Assembly: GCA_913776965.1 (NCBI GenBank)
Contig: CAJYQL010000025.1
Span: 62,001 to 126,000, forward strand
From: an uncultured Xylophilus sp.
GTDB taxonomy: Bacteria > Pseudomonadota > Gammaproteobacteria > Burkholderiales > Burkholderiaceae_C
DNA length: 64,000 bases
Direction: 5' to 3'
Every line of letters starts with the position of its first letter. The stretch's first letter is position 1. A program made the position numbers and the translations under genes. Positions 9,870 through 18,495 of the stretch are shown in pieces. The notes under the pieces were generated by a model, which did no database searches, was not told where the DNA came from, and worked only from the letters and a program-made list of their open reading frames with translations.

Positions 9870-10717
9870 TCAGTCAGACTCGATCGCAGTGATCCTCAGC
9901 CGCAGCGCGTTGCCGATCAACGACACCGAGCTGAGGCTCATCGCCACCGCACCGACCATCGGCGACAGAAGCCAGCCCGTTAACGGAAACAGCACGCCGG
10001 CAGCGAGCGGCACGCCCACCAGGTTGTAGACGAAGCGAATCCGAGGTTCTGCTTCATGTTGGAGACGGTGGCGACCGACAACGCGCTCGCCGTCGCGATG
10101 CCGCGTAGATCGCCTTTGACCAGCATGAGTTGGGCGCTGTTCATCGCGACGTCGGTGAAAGTGCCCATTGCGATGCCGACATCCGCTTTGGCGAGCGCGG
10201 GCGCGTCGTTGATGCCGTCACCAGCCATCGCGACGACTCGTACCTCCTTTGCAGGCGCTCGACCAGTTGCAGCTTGTCCTCTGGCTTGACCTCGCCATGC
10301 ACCTCGTCGATCCCCAGGCGCTTGCCGACAGCCTGAGCGGTGGTGAGCCCATCGCCCGTGGTCATGATGATGCGAAGGCCGGACTTGCGAAGCATCGTGA
10401 GCGCCTCCTGCGTGCTGGCCTTCACCGGATCGGACACGGCAAGCAGCTCGGCCAGCTTGCCGTCTACGGCCAGGTGCATCACGCTGGCCCCTCGCGCGCG
10501 CAAAACTTCGGCCTGGTTCGCCAGCGGCACTACATCGATGCCCAGTTGCTCCATCAACGTCGCATTGCCGATGGCGAGGGTCTTGCCGCTCACGACGCCC
10601 TTGATTTCGATTCCCGACGCGGAGTCAACTTGCTCGGCCTTGTCCAACTTCAACTCGCGATCCCGCGCTGCCTTGACGATGGCCGCGGTCACCGTTGCGT
10701 TCGCCGCCGCGCGTAAG
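9870..10717 (-). pseudogene. Remnant of a copper-type heavy-metal P-type ATPase
   Basis: The C-terminal third of a P1B ATPase: the P-domain with [19 protein letters not shown], the hinge motif [20 protein letters not shown] and the last membrane segments ending at a stop at 9870. The N-terminal half including the CPx and DKTG motifs is missing. At least two single-base frameshifts occur, near 10235 and near 10035. Sequence style resembles CopA/SilP. It marks the left edge of the sulfur/metal cargo. Confidence 0.8.
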
Positions 10718-10759
10718 CGCTCGCAAACCCTTCTGGGCGAACCAGTGAGATGGCCAAAC

Positions 10760-10966
10760 GCGCGAGCGATCGACCGCCTGGCTTCGGCAGCCTGCTGTTC
10801 GGTGTCAGTTGGGGCCTTGCGGGCTTCTGTCCTGGACCCGGTCTGGTGGCGCTCGGAAATGGGGGAAAGCAAGGCGCTTGTCTTCACCGCCGCGATGCTC
10901 ACCGGAATGATCGTCTTCGAAGGCATTGAGCGTCGCAAGTCGCTGCGTGCAGAACCCGCGATCTGA
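10760..10966 (+). pseudogene. Remnant of a YeeE/YedE-like (DUF6691) transporter
   Basis: On the plus strand the segments LLFGVSWGLAGFCPGPGL and then, after a one-base shift, ALVFTAAMLTGMIVFE match the C-terminal end of YeeE/YedE-type sulfur-compound transporters. Only about 65 residues remain, abutting the ATPase remnant. Its presence fits a history of sulfur-related genes at this place. Confidence 0.6.
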
Positions 10967-10973
10967 CACAGGC

Positions 10974-12335
10974 TCAGGGATTCGGCTTCTGCGCCATCGG
11001 CGATTCGATCGGATTGCCATAGAGCGGTCGCGCGCCGAATTGTGTGCTGATGGCGTAGGCCACGCCGCAGGCTAGCATCACTGGAACGGTGAGCTGGAAT
11101 TGATTTGTCATCTCCAGCACCATCACTATCGCCATCAGCGGCGCATGGGTGACTGCGGCCAGCACCGCCGCCATGCCGACCACCGCGAGCAGACGCGGAT
11201 CGCCCACCCACACCGCCGGCAACCAGAGCGCCGCCACTTGGGCCAAGACACTTCCAGCGGTCGCCCCGACGAAAAGCGATGGCGTGAACACACCGCCGAT
11301 CGCGCCGCTGCCCGAACTCAGCGTCGTCGCCACCACTTTTGCGAGCAGCACCCACGCGAGCCATTGCCAGGCGTGGTCACCGTGAAGCACCTGCGACACC
11401 ACGCTGTAGCCATTGCCCCAGACCTGCGGCACCCAGGCCGACAACAGCCCCACGAGCAAGCCCCCGAGTCCCAGGCGCAGGACTGGCGTACGGATGCGCG
11501 CGAACCAGCTTCGCCCTGATTCGAGCAGCGCCAGCAACCCCCAGCCCAACCCGCCGAACAGCACGCCGGCGAGTAAGGCGATGCCGAGGCTCGTCGGTGC
11601 CATGACGACAGGCGTAACGTCGTAGAGCGGTTTGGGTTCGACCAGCCAGTAGATCAGTGAACTGGCCGTGGCCGACGCGATCAGCACCGGAGCGACCGTG
11701 TGGCGCGCGAGGAAACCGAGCGCCAGTTCCAGAACGAAGACGACGCCCGCAATGGGTGCGTGATAGGCCGAGCCGATGCCTGCGGCGATGCCGCACACCA
11801 GCAGCGTGTTGCGTTGTTCCGGCGCCGTCGCGACGAGCCGTGCCAGTCGCGCACTGACCCAGGCAGCCAGTTGGACCATCGGCCCTTCGCGTCCGATGGA
11901 AGCGCCCGTGCCGACGGATAAGAGCGCGGACACGGTGCGTGTCAACGTCGTTCGATCGTTCAGGTCGACTCTTCCTGCGCGCGCGGCATCGATGTAGTCG
12001 AGGTTCGCCGCGCCGCCCGGGCCCCGCCTGGCCCAGGCCGTTCCGCCTTGCAGGACCAGCCCTGCGAGCAAGCCGCCCGCGGTGCAGACCAGCGCGCGGT
12101 GCCAGGGCGACAACGACAACGCGGCTTCGACCAGTCCGCCGCGCTGACCGGTCGCGAGTTCCTCGACCCATTGCGTCAACCACCGGAAGCCCACGACGGC
12201 AGCCGCAGCGAGCGCGCCCGTCACGGCCGCCCACCACCAGACGCGCAACGTTTCGGCAGCCGGTCCCATGGCCCACAGGCGCGCACGACCGCGTCTGGGA
12301 GACGCTACTTCTTCGGGAAATTCGTTGGCAGCCAC
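10974..12335 (-). CDS. ClC-family chloride channel/antiporter
   Basis: A 453-residue membrane protein with about ten hydrophobic segments. It has the ClC signature GREGP (in the segment SIGREGPMVQ) and the GSGAIGGVFTPSL segment that form the anion pathway. Moves chloride (or a related anion) across the inner membrane. Its start lies 31 bases inside the end of the LysR gene, so the two are probably co-transcribed leftwards. Next to sulfite genes it may balance anions, but that is inference. Confidence 0.88.
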   Translation of the reverse strand: MAANEFPEEVASPRRGRARLWAMGPAAETLRVWWWAAVTGALAAAAVVGFRWLTQWVEELATGQRGGLVEAALSLSPWHRALVCTAGGLLAGLVLQGGTAWARRGPGGAANLDYIDAARAGRVDLNDRTTLTRTVSALLSVGTGASIGREGPMVQLAAWVSARLARLVATAPEQRNTLLVCGIAAGIGSAYHAPIAGVVFVLELALGFLARHTVAPVLIASATASSLIYWLVEPKPLYDVTPVVMAPTSLGIALLAGVLFGGLGWGLLALLESGRSWFARIRTPVLRLGLGGLLVGLLSAWVPQVWGNGYSVVSQVLHGDHAWQWLAWVLLAKVVATTLSSGSGAIGGVFTPSLFVGATAGSVLAQVAALWLPAVWVGDPRLLAVVGMAAVLAAVTHAPLMAIVMVLEMTNQFQLTVPVMLACGVAYAISTQFGARPLYGNPIESPMAQKPNP

Positions 12336-13255
12336 GGGGATTCCATTTCAAGACGCTCGCAGTGCGCCACGAAGCGTTGCAGGTTGCCCGAAAGGCGCTT
12401 TTTCTGATGGTGCACCAGATAGAAGCGGCGAGTCAGACGAGGCAACGTGGTTCGCAGAACGACCAGTCTGCCGAGTGTCACCAGGTCCTGCACCGCGCAC
12501 AGCGACAGGCAAGCCAGCCCGAGGCCTTCGGCCGTCGCCTGCTTGATCGCCTCGGTGCTGCCCGGCTGCATGTCGCCGTCCAGGTGGTGAAGGTGCGGCA
12601 GCAACACGTGCTCCACGGCCTCGCGCGTGCCGGAACCCGGCTCACGGAGCAACCAGCGTGCCTGCCGCAAGGCCTTCAACGGAACGCGTGCCTGCACGCC
12701 CTCCTGCACCAGCGCATGCGTCGGTGCAGCCACGATGACCAACTCGTCCTGAAGCCATGGCGTCACTCGAAGCTCGGCCTCGTGGCAGGGCCCTTCGATC
12801 AGACCGATGTCGACCTCCAGGCGGGTCACGGCCGCAGCGATGTCGCGCGTGTTGCCGATGACGACATCCACCGCGGTCCCGGGCCACGTTCTGCTGTAGC
12901 CAGCGACCAGCGCTGGCAGCACGTAATTGCCGATTGTCGTGCTGGCACCAACGCGAAGGCGCGTGACCAGAGGCGCGGTTGCAGGTCCCGTGCTGCCGAG
13001 CCCGAACCGGCTTTCGATTTCCTGTGCGCCGTCGAGCAATGACCTGGCTTGCGGCAGCAGCGCACGGCCGTTGTCGTTCAGCAGCAAGCGCTTGCCGATG
13101 CGGTCGAACAGTTGGGCGCCGAGCAGGCTCTCCAGTTCGTTCAGCGCGCCACTGGTCGCCGACTGGGACAGCGAGACCCGCTCACCGGCGGCGGTGGTGC
13201 TGCCGGTGTCAGCCACGGCCGTGAAGATCAGAAGTTGACGCAATGTCAGGCGCAT
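12305..13255 (-). CDS. LysR-family transcriptional regulator
   Basis: 316 residues with an N-terminal winged HTH (QLLIFTAVADTGSTTAAGE...SQSATSGALNELE) and a LysR substrate-binding domain. The divergent position opposite the YeiH-type exporter resembles the yeiE-yeiH arrangement. It likely controls the exporter and the sulfite genes through the palindrome at 13301. The ligand is unknown; a sulfur compound is a guess. Confidence 0.9.
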   Translation of the reverse strand: MRLTLRQLLIFTAVADTGSTTAAGERVSLSQSATSGALNELESLLGAQLFDRIGKRLLLNDNGRALLPQARSLLDGAQEIESRFGLGSTGPATAPLVTRLRVGASTTIGNYVLPALVAGYSRTWPGTAVDVVIGNTRDIAAAVTRLEVDIGLIEGPCHEAELRVTPWLQDELVIVAAPTHALVQEGVQARVPLKALRQARWLLREPGSGTREAVEHVLLPHLHHLDGDMQPGSTEAIKQATAEGLGLACLSLCAVQDLVTLGRLVVLRTTLPRLTRRFYLVHHQKKRLSGNLQRFVAHCERLEMESPWLPTNFPKK

Positions 13256-13300
13256 CCAAACGCTTTCGTTACCTGTTAGATGGCTAGGTTATAGCGGAAG

Positions 13301-13317
13301 TATCCGTTTGCCGGATA
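13301..13317. promoter_or_regulatory. Perfect palindrome, candidate LysR operator
   Basis: TATCCG-tttgc-CGGATA lies between the divergent LysR and YeiH genes, with a second CGGA...TCCG arrangement overlapping on the left. Length and T-N11-A form fit LysR binding sites. Confidence 0.6.
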
Positions 13318-13375
13318 GATCGAATCGGTTCAAAGTTCGTCTATGCCTTCAGAAAACGACGCGATGGAGAAAACG

Positions 13376-14482
13376 ATGCACACCGCCACCCCCCCGGTTC
13401 AACTACTGCACAACCCTACTGCCAAGGGTCGTCTGCGTCAGCTGTTGCCCGGCTTTGCACTGACGGGCGCGCTGGCGTTCGCATCGATCCAACTGGGCAA
13501 GATCGGCTGGCTGCAAGCCAACGGCATCAGCGCATTGACCCTGGCCATTGTGCTGGGCATGGGGGTCGGCAACACCGTCTACCCACGCATCGGCGCGCTG
13601 GCCGGCGCGGGCGTGACCTTCTCGAAGGCCAATCTGCTGCGCCTGGGCATCATCCTGTACGGCCTGCGTCTGACCTTCCAGGACATCGGTAACGTGGGCT
13701 GGACCGGCGTCGCGATCGACGCCACGGTGCTGTGTACCACCTTCGGGCTCGCCTGCTTCCTCGGCACCCGGGTCTTCGGGCTCGACCGCAAGACGGCCAT
13801 GCTGATCGGCGCCGGCAGTTCGATCTGCGGCGCGGCGGCGGTAATGGCGGCCGAACCCGTCGTGCGCGGCCGCGCCGAGCAGGTGATGGTCGCGGTGGCC
13901 ACGGTGGTGGTGTTCGGCACGCTGGCGATCTTCCTGTATCCGGTGCTGTATCACCTGGTCGCGCAATTCCGGCTGTTCGACCTGTCGCCCACCGCTTACG
14001 GCGTGTTCGCCGGCTCGACGATCCATGAGGTGGCACAGGTGGTCGCCGCCGGTCGCGCCGTCAGCGAGCAGGCTGCGAACACCGCCGTCATCGCCAAGAT
14101 GGTCCGCGTGATGATGCTGGCGCCGTTCCTGATCATCCTGTCCGCCTACCTCTCCCGCTCCAGTGCCAAGGACGCCGATGGCACCGACGAAGCCAATGCC
14201 TCGCCACGCGGCGGCATCGTGATTCCCTGGTTCGCCCTCGGTTTCGTGGCGGTCGCCGGGCTCAACTCGCTCGCGTTGCTGCCCCATGCGGTGGTGACGC
14301 AGGTGATCGACATCGACACGGTGCTGCTGGCGATGGCAATGGCAGGTCTGGGCCTGACGACGCACGTCTCGGCGATTCGCAGGGCCGGCATCAAGCCGCT
14401 GGCGCTGGCAGCCGTGCTCTTCGTCTGGCTGGTGTGCGGCGGCTTCGCCATCAACGCGGGCATCACTGCACTCTTCAATTGA
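13376..14482 (+). CDS. YeiH-type putative sulfite/sulfate exporter (UPF0324)
   Basis: 368 residues, mostly membrane-embedded (about ten segments), with family hallmarks such as GIILYGLRLTFQDI and MLIGAGSSICGAAAV. Members are proposed to export sulfur oxyanions during sulfite or taurine use. The start at 13376 is preferred over 13343 because GGAG stands seven bases before it. The beta-propeller and sulfite dehydrogenase genes follow on the same strand. Confidence 0.85.
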   Translation: MHTATPPVQLLHNPTAKGRLRQLLPGFALTGALAFASIQLGKIGWLQANGISALTLAIVLGMGVGNTVYPRIGALAGAGVTFSKANLLRLGIILYGLRLTFQDIGNVGWTGVAIDATVLCTTFGLACFLGTRVFGLDRKTAMLIGAGSSICGAAAVMAAEPVVRGRAEQVMVAVATVVVFGTLAIFLYPVLYHLVAQFRLFDLSPTAYGVFAGSTIHEVAQVVAAGRAVSEQAANTAVIAKMVRVMMLAPFLIILSAYLSRSSAKDADGTDEANASPRGGIVIPWFALGFVAVAGLNSLALLPHAVVTQVIDIDTVLLAMAMAGLGLTTHVSAIRRAGIKPLALAAVLFVWLVCGGFAINAGITALFN

Positions 14483-14548
14483 CAGGGTAGACCTGGAATA
14501 AATCGCCCCCGCCATTCGTCCATCCATCCAGACAACCGAAAGAAATTC

Positions 14549-15601
14549 ATGAAACTCCGTCCTCTCGCACTTTCGCTGTGCCTCGCCCTCTTGACACTCG
14601 CCTCGATCCCTTCGACGGTAACGGCACAACCTGCGCCTGTCGCAGCGTCCGCAAGTGCGACGCAGCGCTGGACCTTCGACGGTGCCATCCACAACAACTC
14701 GCTGGCGCTCAGCCCGGACGAGGGCACGGCCGTGGTGTCGTACAGCGAACGCCCGGACGTCGTCGTCTACGACCTGAAGACCGGCAAGGTGCGCAAGGTG
14801 CTGGATGGCTTCGTGACGCCACGCAACATCGTGTTCGCGCCGTCTGGCGAGTTCTTCTATGTTTCGGACAGCAGCCTGGGCACCGTGGCGAAGATCGCCA
14901 CTTCCAGCCTGAAGACGGTCAGCAGCCTGCCGGCAGGCCCCGGTGCCTTCGGCACCGTGCTCAGCAAGGACGGCGCCACGATGTATGTGAACAACCAGGC
15001 CGCCAGCACCGTCACGCGCTTCGACGTCGCGAGCGGCGAACCGCGCGCCGTCATCACCGGCTTCGCGCAGCCGCGCCAGGGTGTGCGTCTGAGCCCCGAC
15101 GGAGGTGCGCTGTACGTCACCAACTTCATGGGCGACAAGATCACCATCGTGAACACGGCGACGAACAAGATCGACGGAGAGATCACCGGGTTCAACAAGC
15201 TGCGCGCGATCTCGGTCACCGGCGACGGCAAGACGCTCTTCGCTGCGAACAGCGGGAGCAACACCATCGCGGTCGTCGACCTGGACAAGCGCGCCATCGA
15301 GTCGACGATCGCTGTTGGCAAGGACCCGTATGGTGCGGCGCTGTCACCAGACGGCCAGCGCGTCTACGCCGGCAACCTGGGCGACAACTCGCTGTCCGTC
15401 ATCGATGTCGCGAGCAGGAGCGTCGTCGCCACTATCACGGGTTTCAAGGAACCGCGGCAGGCCATTGTCTTCACGCGCGACGGCCAGGCAGCCTATGTGC
15501 TGAACGAAGACTTGGGGATTGCCAAGGTCGACCTGGCGAGCAACCGTGTGGAGGCGACGCTGGCTGCGCCTGCGGCAAGGGTGCAGAAGACCGCGCCGTG
15601 A
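14549..15601 (+). CDS. Secreted YVTN-type beta-propeller protein
   Basis: 350 residues with a signal peptide (cleavage near residue 26) and about seven repeats of the type YVxNxxxxTVTRFDV, each with an aspartate-glycine turn. Such propellers are periplasmic and often accompany redox enzymes, acting as binding scaffolds. It sits between the exporter and the sulfite dehydrogenase. Exact role unknown. Its stop overlaps the GTG of a tiny remnant. Confidence 0.82.
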   Translation: MKLRPLALSLCLALLTLASIPSTVTAQPAPVAASASATQRWTFDGAIHNNSLALSPDEGTAVVSYSERPDVVVYDLKTGKVRKVLDGFVTPRNIVFAPSGEFFYVSDSSLGTVAKIATSSLKTVSSLPAGPGAFGTVLSKDGATMYVNNQAASTVTRFDVASGEPRAVITGFAQPRQGVRLSPDGGALYVTNFMGDKITIVNTATNKIDGEITGFNKLRAISVTGDGKTLFAANSGSNTIAVVDLDKRAIESTIAVGKDPYGAALSPDGQRVYAGNLGDNSLSVIDVASRSVVATITGFKEPRQAIVFTRDGQAAYVLNEDLGIAKVDLASNRVEATLAAPAARVQKTAP

Positions 15602-15678
15602 AGAAAGCGCTCTCGGACTTCCTGAAATCGCCTGCAGGACAAGCAAACTTCGCCAAGTGGGGTTGGAAGACACCCTGA
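15598..15678 (+). pseudogene. 26-codon remnant of a solute-binding protein C terminus
   Basis: The short frame encodes LSDFLKSPAGQANFAKWGW, which looks like the end of periplasmic ABC substrate-binding proteins of the molybdate/thiosulfate type, where FL-SP-GQ-I-A-GF is common. It overlaps the propeller stop by four bases and is too short to be functional alone. Confidence 0.4.
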
Positions 15679-15715
15679 ATAGCCACTGTATTTATCTAAC
15701 AAACGGAGACAAACC

Positions 15716-16987
15716 ATGAGATCAGGTCGCGAAGCCACACCCACCGCGCAGCACGACGCCAAGCGCGCTTCATCCCGTCGGCGCTTCGTCCAGGGCGCCG
15801 GTCTTCTCGCGCTGGGTGCGTCGCCGCTCGCCGCGCTGGCGGCTGGTCGCGATACAGGCGAAGGCGTGACCTTTGCCGACGGACCGCGCCCCATGGTGAC
15901 GTACCCGCAAAAACGGCCGCTGATTCGTGTTCACACCCGGCCGCCGCATCTGGAAACGCCGTTCTCAGTCTTCAACGAAGGGCCGATCACCGCCAACGAC
16001 GCTTTCTTCGTGCGTTACCACCTGGCCAACATCCCGCTGGCGGTCGACCCTGCCACCTACCGGCTCACCGTCAAGGGAAAGGTCAACACGCCGTTGAACC
16101 TGTCGCTGGCCGACCTGAAGGCACTGGCCGAGCCGGTGGAGGTGGTGGCGGTCAACCAGTGCTCCGGCAACAGCCGCGGGTACTCGTCGCCGCGCGTCTT
16201 CGGCGCCCAGCTCGCCAATGGCGCGATGGGCAATGCCCGCTGGTTCGGCGTGCCGCTGCGCAAGGTGCTCGAGAAGGCGGGTGTGGCTGCGGGTGCCCGA
16301 CAGGTGACCTTCAACGGCCTCGACACGCCGGTGCTGCCCGCGACCTCGGATTTCCGCAAGGCGCTGGACATCGAACACGCGCTGCAGGACGAACCGATGC
16401 TCGCGTGGAGCATGAACGGCAAGGACCTTCCGTTCCTCAACGGCTACCCGGTCAAGCTCATCGTGCCGGGCTACTTCGGCACCTACTGGGTCAAGCACCT
16501 CTCGGAAATCGAGGTCATCGACCATGTGTTCGACGGCCATGACGCGCTGTTCATGACGACCGCCTACCGCGTGCCCGACAACGACTGCCAGTGCGTGGCA
16601 CCGGGTTCCGCAGCGGCGAAGACGCGGCCGATCTCGACGCTGCCCGTGCGTAGCTTCATCACCAGCGTCCAGGCCGGTGGCATCCTGCCCGCCGCCCGAT
16701 TGATCGAACTCAAGGGCATCGCCTTCGATGCCGGTGCCGGCATCAAGACGGTGGAAGTCTCCATCGACGGCGGCCGGAGCTGGAAGGCGGCGACGCTCGG
16801 CAAGGATCTGGGGCGCTTCTCGTTTCGCGAATGGCGGGCGCCGGTGAGCTTCGCGAAGAAGGGCCGAGCCGTGCTCATGGTCCGTGCGACCAACCAGAAG
16901 GGCGAAGGCCAGCCCGCCACGGTGGACTGGAATCCGGCAGGTTACCGCCGCCATGTAGTCGAGTCCACGCCGGTCACCATCGCCTGA
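15716..16987 (+). CDS. sorA: Sulfite dehydrogenase molybdenum subunit, SorA-like
   Basis: Oxidises sulfite to sulfate in the periplasm, passing electrons to cytochrome c. The 423-residue protein has a twin-arginine signal (SSRRRFVQGAGLL), the oxidoreductase molybdopterin domain with the molybdenum-ligand Cys149 in NQCSGNSRG, and a C-terminal Mo-co dimerisation domain. GGAGA precedes the ATG. The next gene encodes a dihaem cytochrome, the usual SorB partner. A role for another substrate in the same enzyme family cannot be excluded. Confidence 0.88.
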   Translation: MRSGREATPTAQHDAKRASSRRRFVQGAGLLALGASPLAALAAGRDTGEGVTFADGPRPMVTYPQKRPLIRVHTRPPHLETPFSVFNEGPITANDAFFVRYHLANIPLAVDPATYRLTVKGKVNTPLNLSLADLKALAEPVEVVAVNQCSGNSRGYSSPRVFGAQLANGAMGNARWFGVPLRKVLEKAGVAAGARQVTFNGLDTPVLPATSDFRKALDIEHALQDEPMLAWSMNGKDLPFLNGYPVKLIVPGYFGTYWVKHLSEIEVIDHVFDGHDALFMTTAYRVPDNDCQCVAPGSAAAKTRPISTLPVRSFITSVQAGGILPAARLIELKGIAFDAGAGIKTVEVSIDGGRSWKAATLGKDLGRFSFREWRAPVSFAKKGRAVLMVRATNQKGEGQPATVDWNPAGYRRHVVESTPVTIA

Positions 16988-16996
16988 GGACACGCC

Positions 16997-17677
16997 ATGA
17001 AAACCACCACTTTTTTGGCCCGTGCCGTTCTTGGCTGCTGCGTGTTGATCGCGTTCAACGCGTTGGCCGCGCCGCCCGACATCAAGCTGCTCCCCGACAC
17101 GTCGAAGCTGCGCCCGTCGAAGCTGCCGGGCTACGCCATCGCGATGCAGAAGTGCGCGATCTGCCATTCGGCCGACTACGTCAACTACCAGCCGCCCGGC
17201 ATGACGCAGCCGCAGTGGACCGCCGAGATGGCCAAGATGCAGCACACCTACGGTGCGCCGATCAGTGACGACGAAGTCAAGCAGGTGGGTGCCTACCTGG
17301 CGGTCGCCTACGGGTCCGCGAAGGCCACAGACGCCAGTGTGATCGCCGCATCCACACCAGCGCATGCGCCGCCCGCTCCGCCAACGTCACCGGGTGCTGC
17401 GGCCGCGCCACCAGCCGGTGGCGCGACTGTCAACGTTCAAGCGCTTCTTGCGAGCAACGCCTGCCTGAGTTGCCATGGCGTGACCCAGAAGATCGTCGGT
17501 CCGGGCTATCACGAAGTTGCCGAAAAGTACAAGGCCGATCCGCAGGCGCAGTCGAAGCTGGAGGCCAGCATCCGTGGCGGCAGCGTCGGCAAGTGGGGAA
17601 GCGTGCCGATGCCGCCTTTCGCCGCACTGAAACCCGAAGAGGTGAAAGCGCTGGCTGCGTTCGTCTTGAAGCAATAA
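16997..17677 (+). CDS. Dihaem c-type cytochrome, SorB-like partner
   Basis: 226 residues with a signal peptide and two haem-binding motifs, CAICH (53-57) and CLSCH (156-160), separated by a proline/alanine linker (about 118-142). The first half resembles the small SorB cytochrome of sulfite dehydrogenase, the second a soluble cytochrome c. Nine bases after sorA, so the two are one transcription unit. The fusion may shorten the electron path. Confidence 0.85.
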   Translation: MKTTTFLARAVLGCCVLIAFNALAAPPDIKLLPDTSKLRPSKLPGYAIAMQKCAICHSADYVNYQPPGMTQPQWTAEMAKMQHTYGAPISDDEVKQVGAYLAVAYGSAKATDASVIAASTPAHAPPAPPTSPGAAAAPPAGGATVNVQALLASNACLSCHGVTQKIVGPGYHEVAEKYKADPQAQSKLEASIRGGSVGKWGSVPMPPFAALKPEEVKALAAFVLKQ

Positions 17678-17742
17678 GCACGCCCCCGATCGCCGGAGCG
17701 AAGACTCCGGCAACGACTAAAAACCCCCACGAGATTAAAAAA

Positions 17743-18063
17743 ATGACCCCCACAAATCGCCGCTTTTTCATCTTGCAAGTTGCCGGCGCTGCAACTGCGC
17801 TGTCCGTTTCCGCCGCCCACGCACAGTCCGGCGGCCCGAAGCTAGCCGAGACCGATCCTCAGGCCGTGGCGCTCGGCTACAAAGAAGACACCACCAAGAT
17901 CGACGCCAAGAAATTTCCCAATCACGCGGCCAGCCAGAACTGCGCGAACTGTCAGCTGTTTCAAGGCAAGCCCAAGGAAGCGACGGGCGGCTGTCCGCTG
18001 TTCGCCGGCAAGCAGGTCGCTGCCACGGGATGGTGCAGCGCATGGAACAAGAAAGCGGCATGA
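17743..18063 (+). CDS. High-potential iron-sulfur protein
   Basis: 106 residues: Tat-type leader (NRRFFILQVAGA) then a small domain with four cysteines in the HiPIP pattern (CANC, GGCP, GWCS) that hold one 4Fe-4S cluster. A periplasmic electron carrier, probably accepting electrons from the sulfite dehydrogenase or its cytochrome. Start at ATG 17743. The stop overlaps the ATG of the next gene. Confidence 0.9.
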   Translation: MTPTNRRFFILQVAGAATALSVSAAHAQSGGPKLAETDPQAVALGYKEDTTKIDAKKFPNHAASQNCANCQLFQGKPKEATGGCPLFAGKQVAATGWCSAWNKKAA

Positions 18064-18464
18064 GCAGCGCCTTCGTTCGTGCGGGCATCCTCGGGTTGCT
18101 GGTCGCAGGGAGCACGTTGACGCAGGCGGCCGACATGCACGCGCACGGTATGCATGCCGAAGGCGTCGTGCCACCCAGCTTCATGGCCAGCACGGCCAAG
18201 CCCTTCGATGCGCTGATGGGTGATGCCATGGCCGTGATGGACCACGACATGCGCACCGCACCCATGAACGGCCAGCCCGCGCACGACTTCATGACCATGA
18301 TGATTCCCCATCACCAGGGCGCCATCGACATGGCCAAGTCGATCCTGCTCAACACGCGAGACCCGGAAGTGCGCAACCTCGCGCAGGGAATCATCACCGA
18401 GCAGGCCAACGAGATCCGGCTGATGAAGGCCTGGCTTGCACGCCACGCATCACCCGCCAAGTAG
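18060..18464 (+). CDS. DUF305 exported protein
   Basis: 134 residues with signal peptide and the DUF305 core MMIPHHQGAIDMAKSIL. These four-helix, His/Met-rich proteins are common in metal-resistance loci. ATG 18060 overlaps the HiPIP stop (ATGA), making coupled translation likely. Might bind copper; not proven. Confidence 0.85.
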   Translation: MSSAFVRAGILGLLVAGSTLTQAADMHAHGMHAEGVVPPSFMASTAKPFDALMGDAMAVMDHDMRTAPMNGQPAHDFMTMMIPHHQGAIDMAKSILLNTRDPEVRNLAQGIITEQANEIRLMKAWLARHASPAK

Positions 18465-18495
18465 TCGCTCCAGGCACGTCGAAGAAGGACCTTTC

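Noticed and set aside
10141..11364. 407-codon minus-strand frame
   Set aside because: A chimera: part is the decayed P-type ATPase, the rest is a shadow of the ClC gene and the YeeE-like remnant.
13403..14692. 429-codon minus-strand frame opposite yeiH
   Set aside because: Antisense shadow with Gln/Arg/His-rich residues; the plus strand encodes a clear membrane protein.
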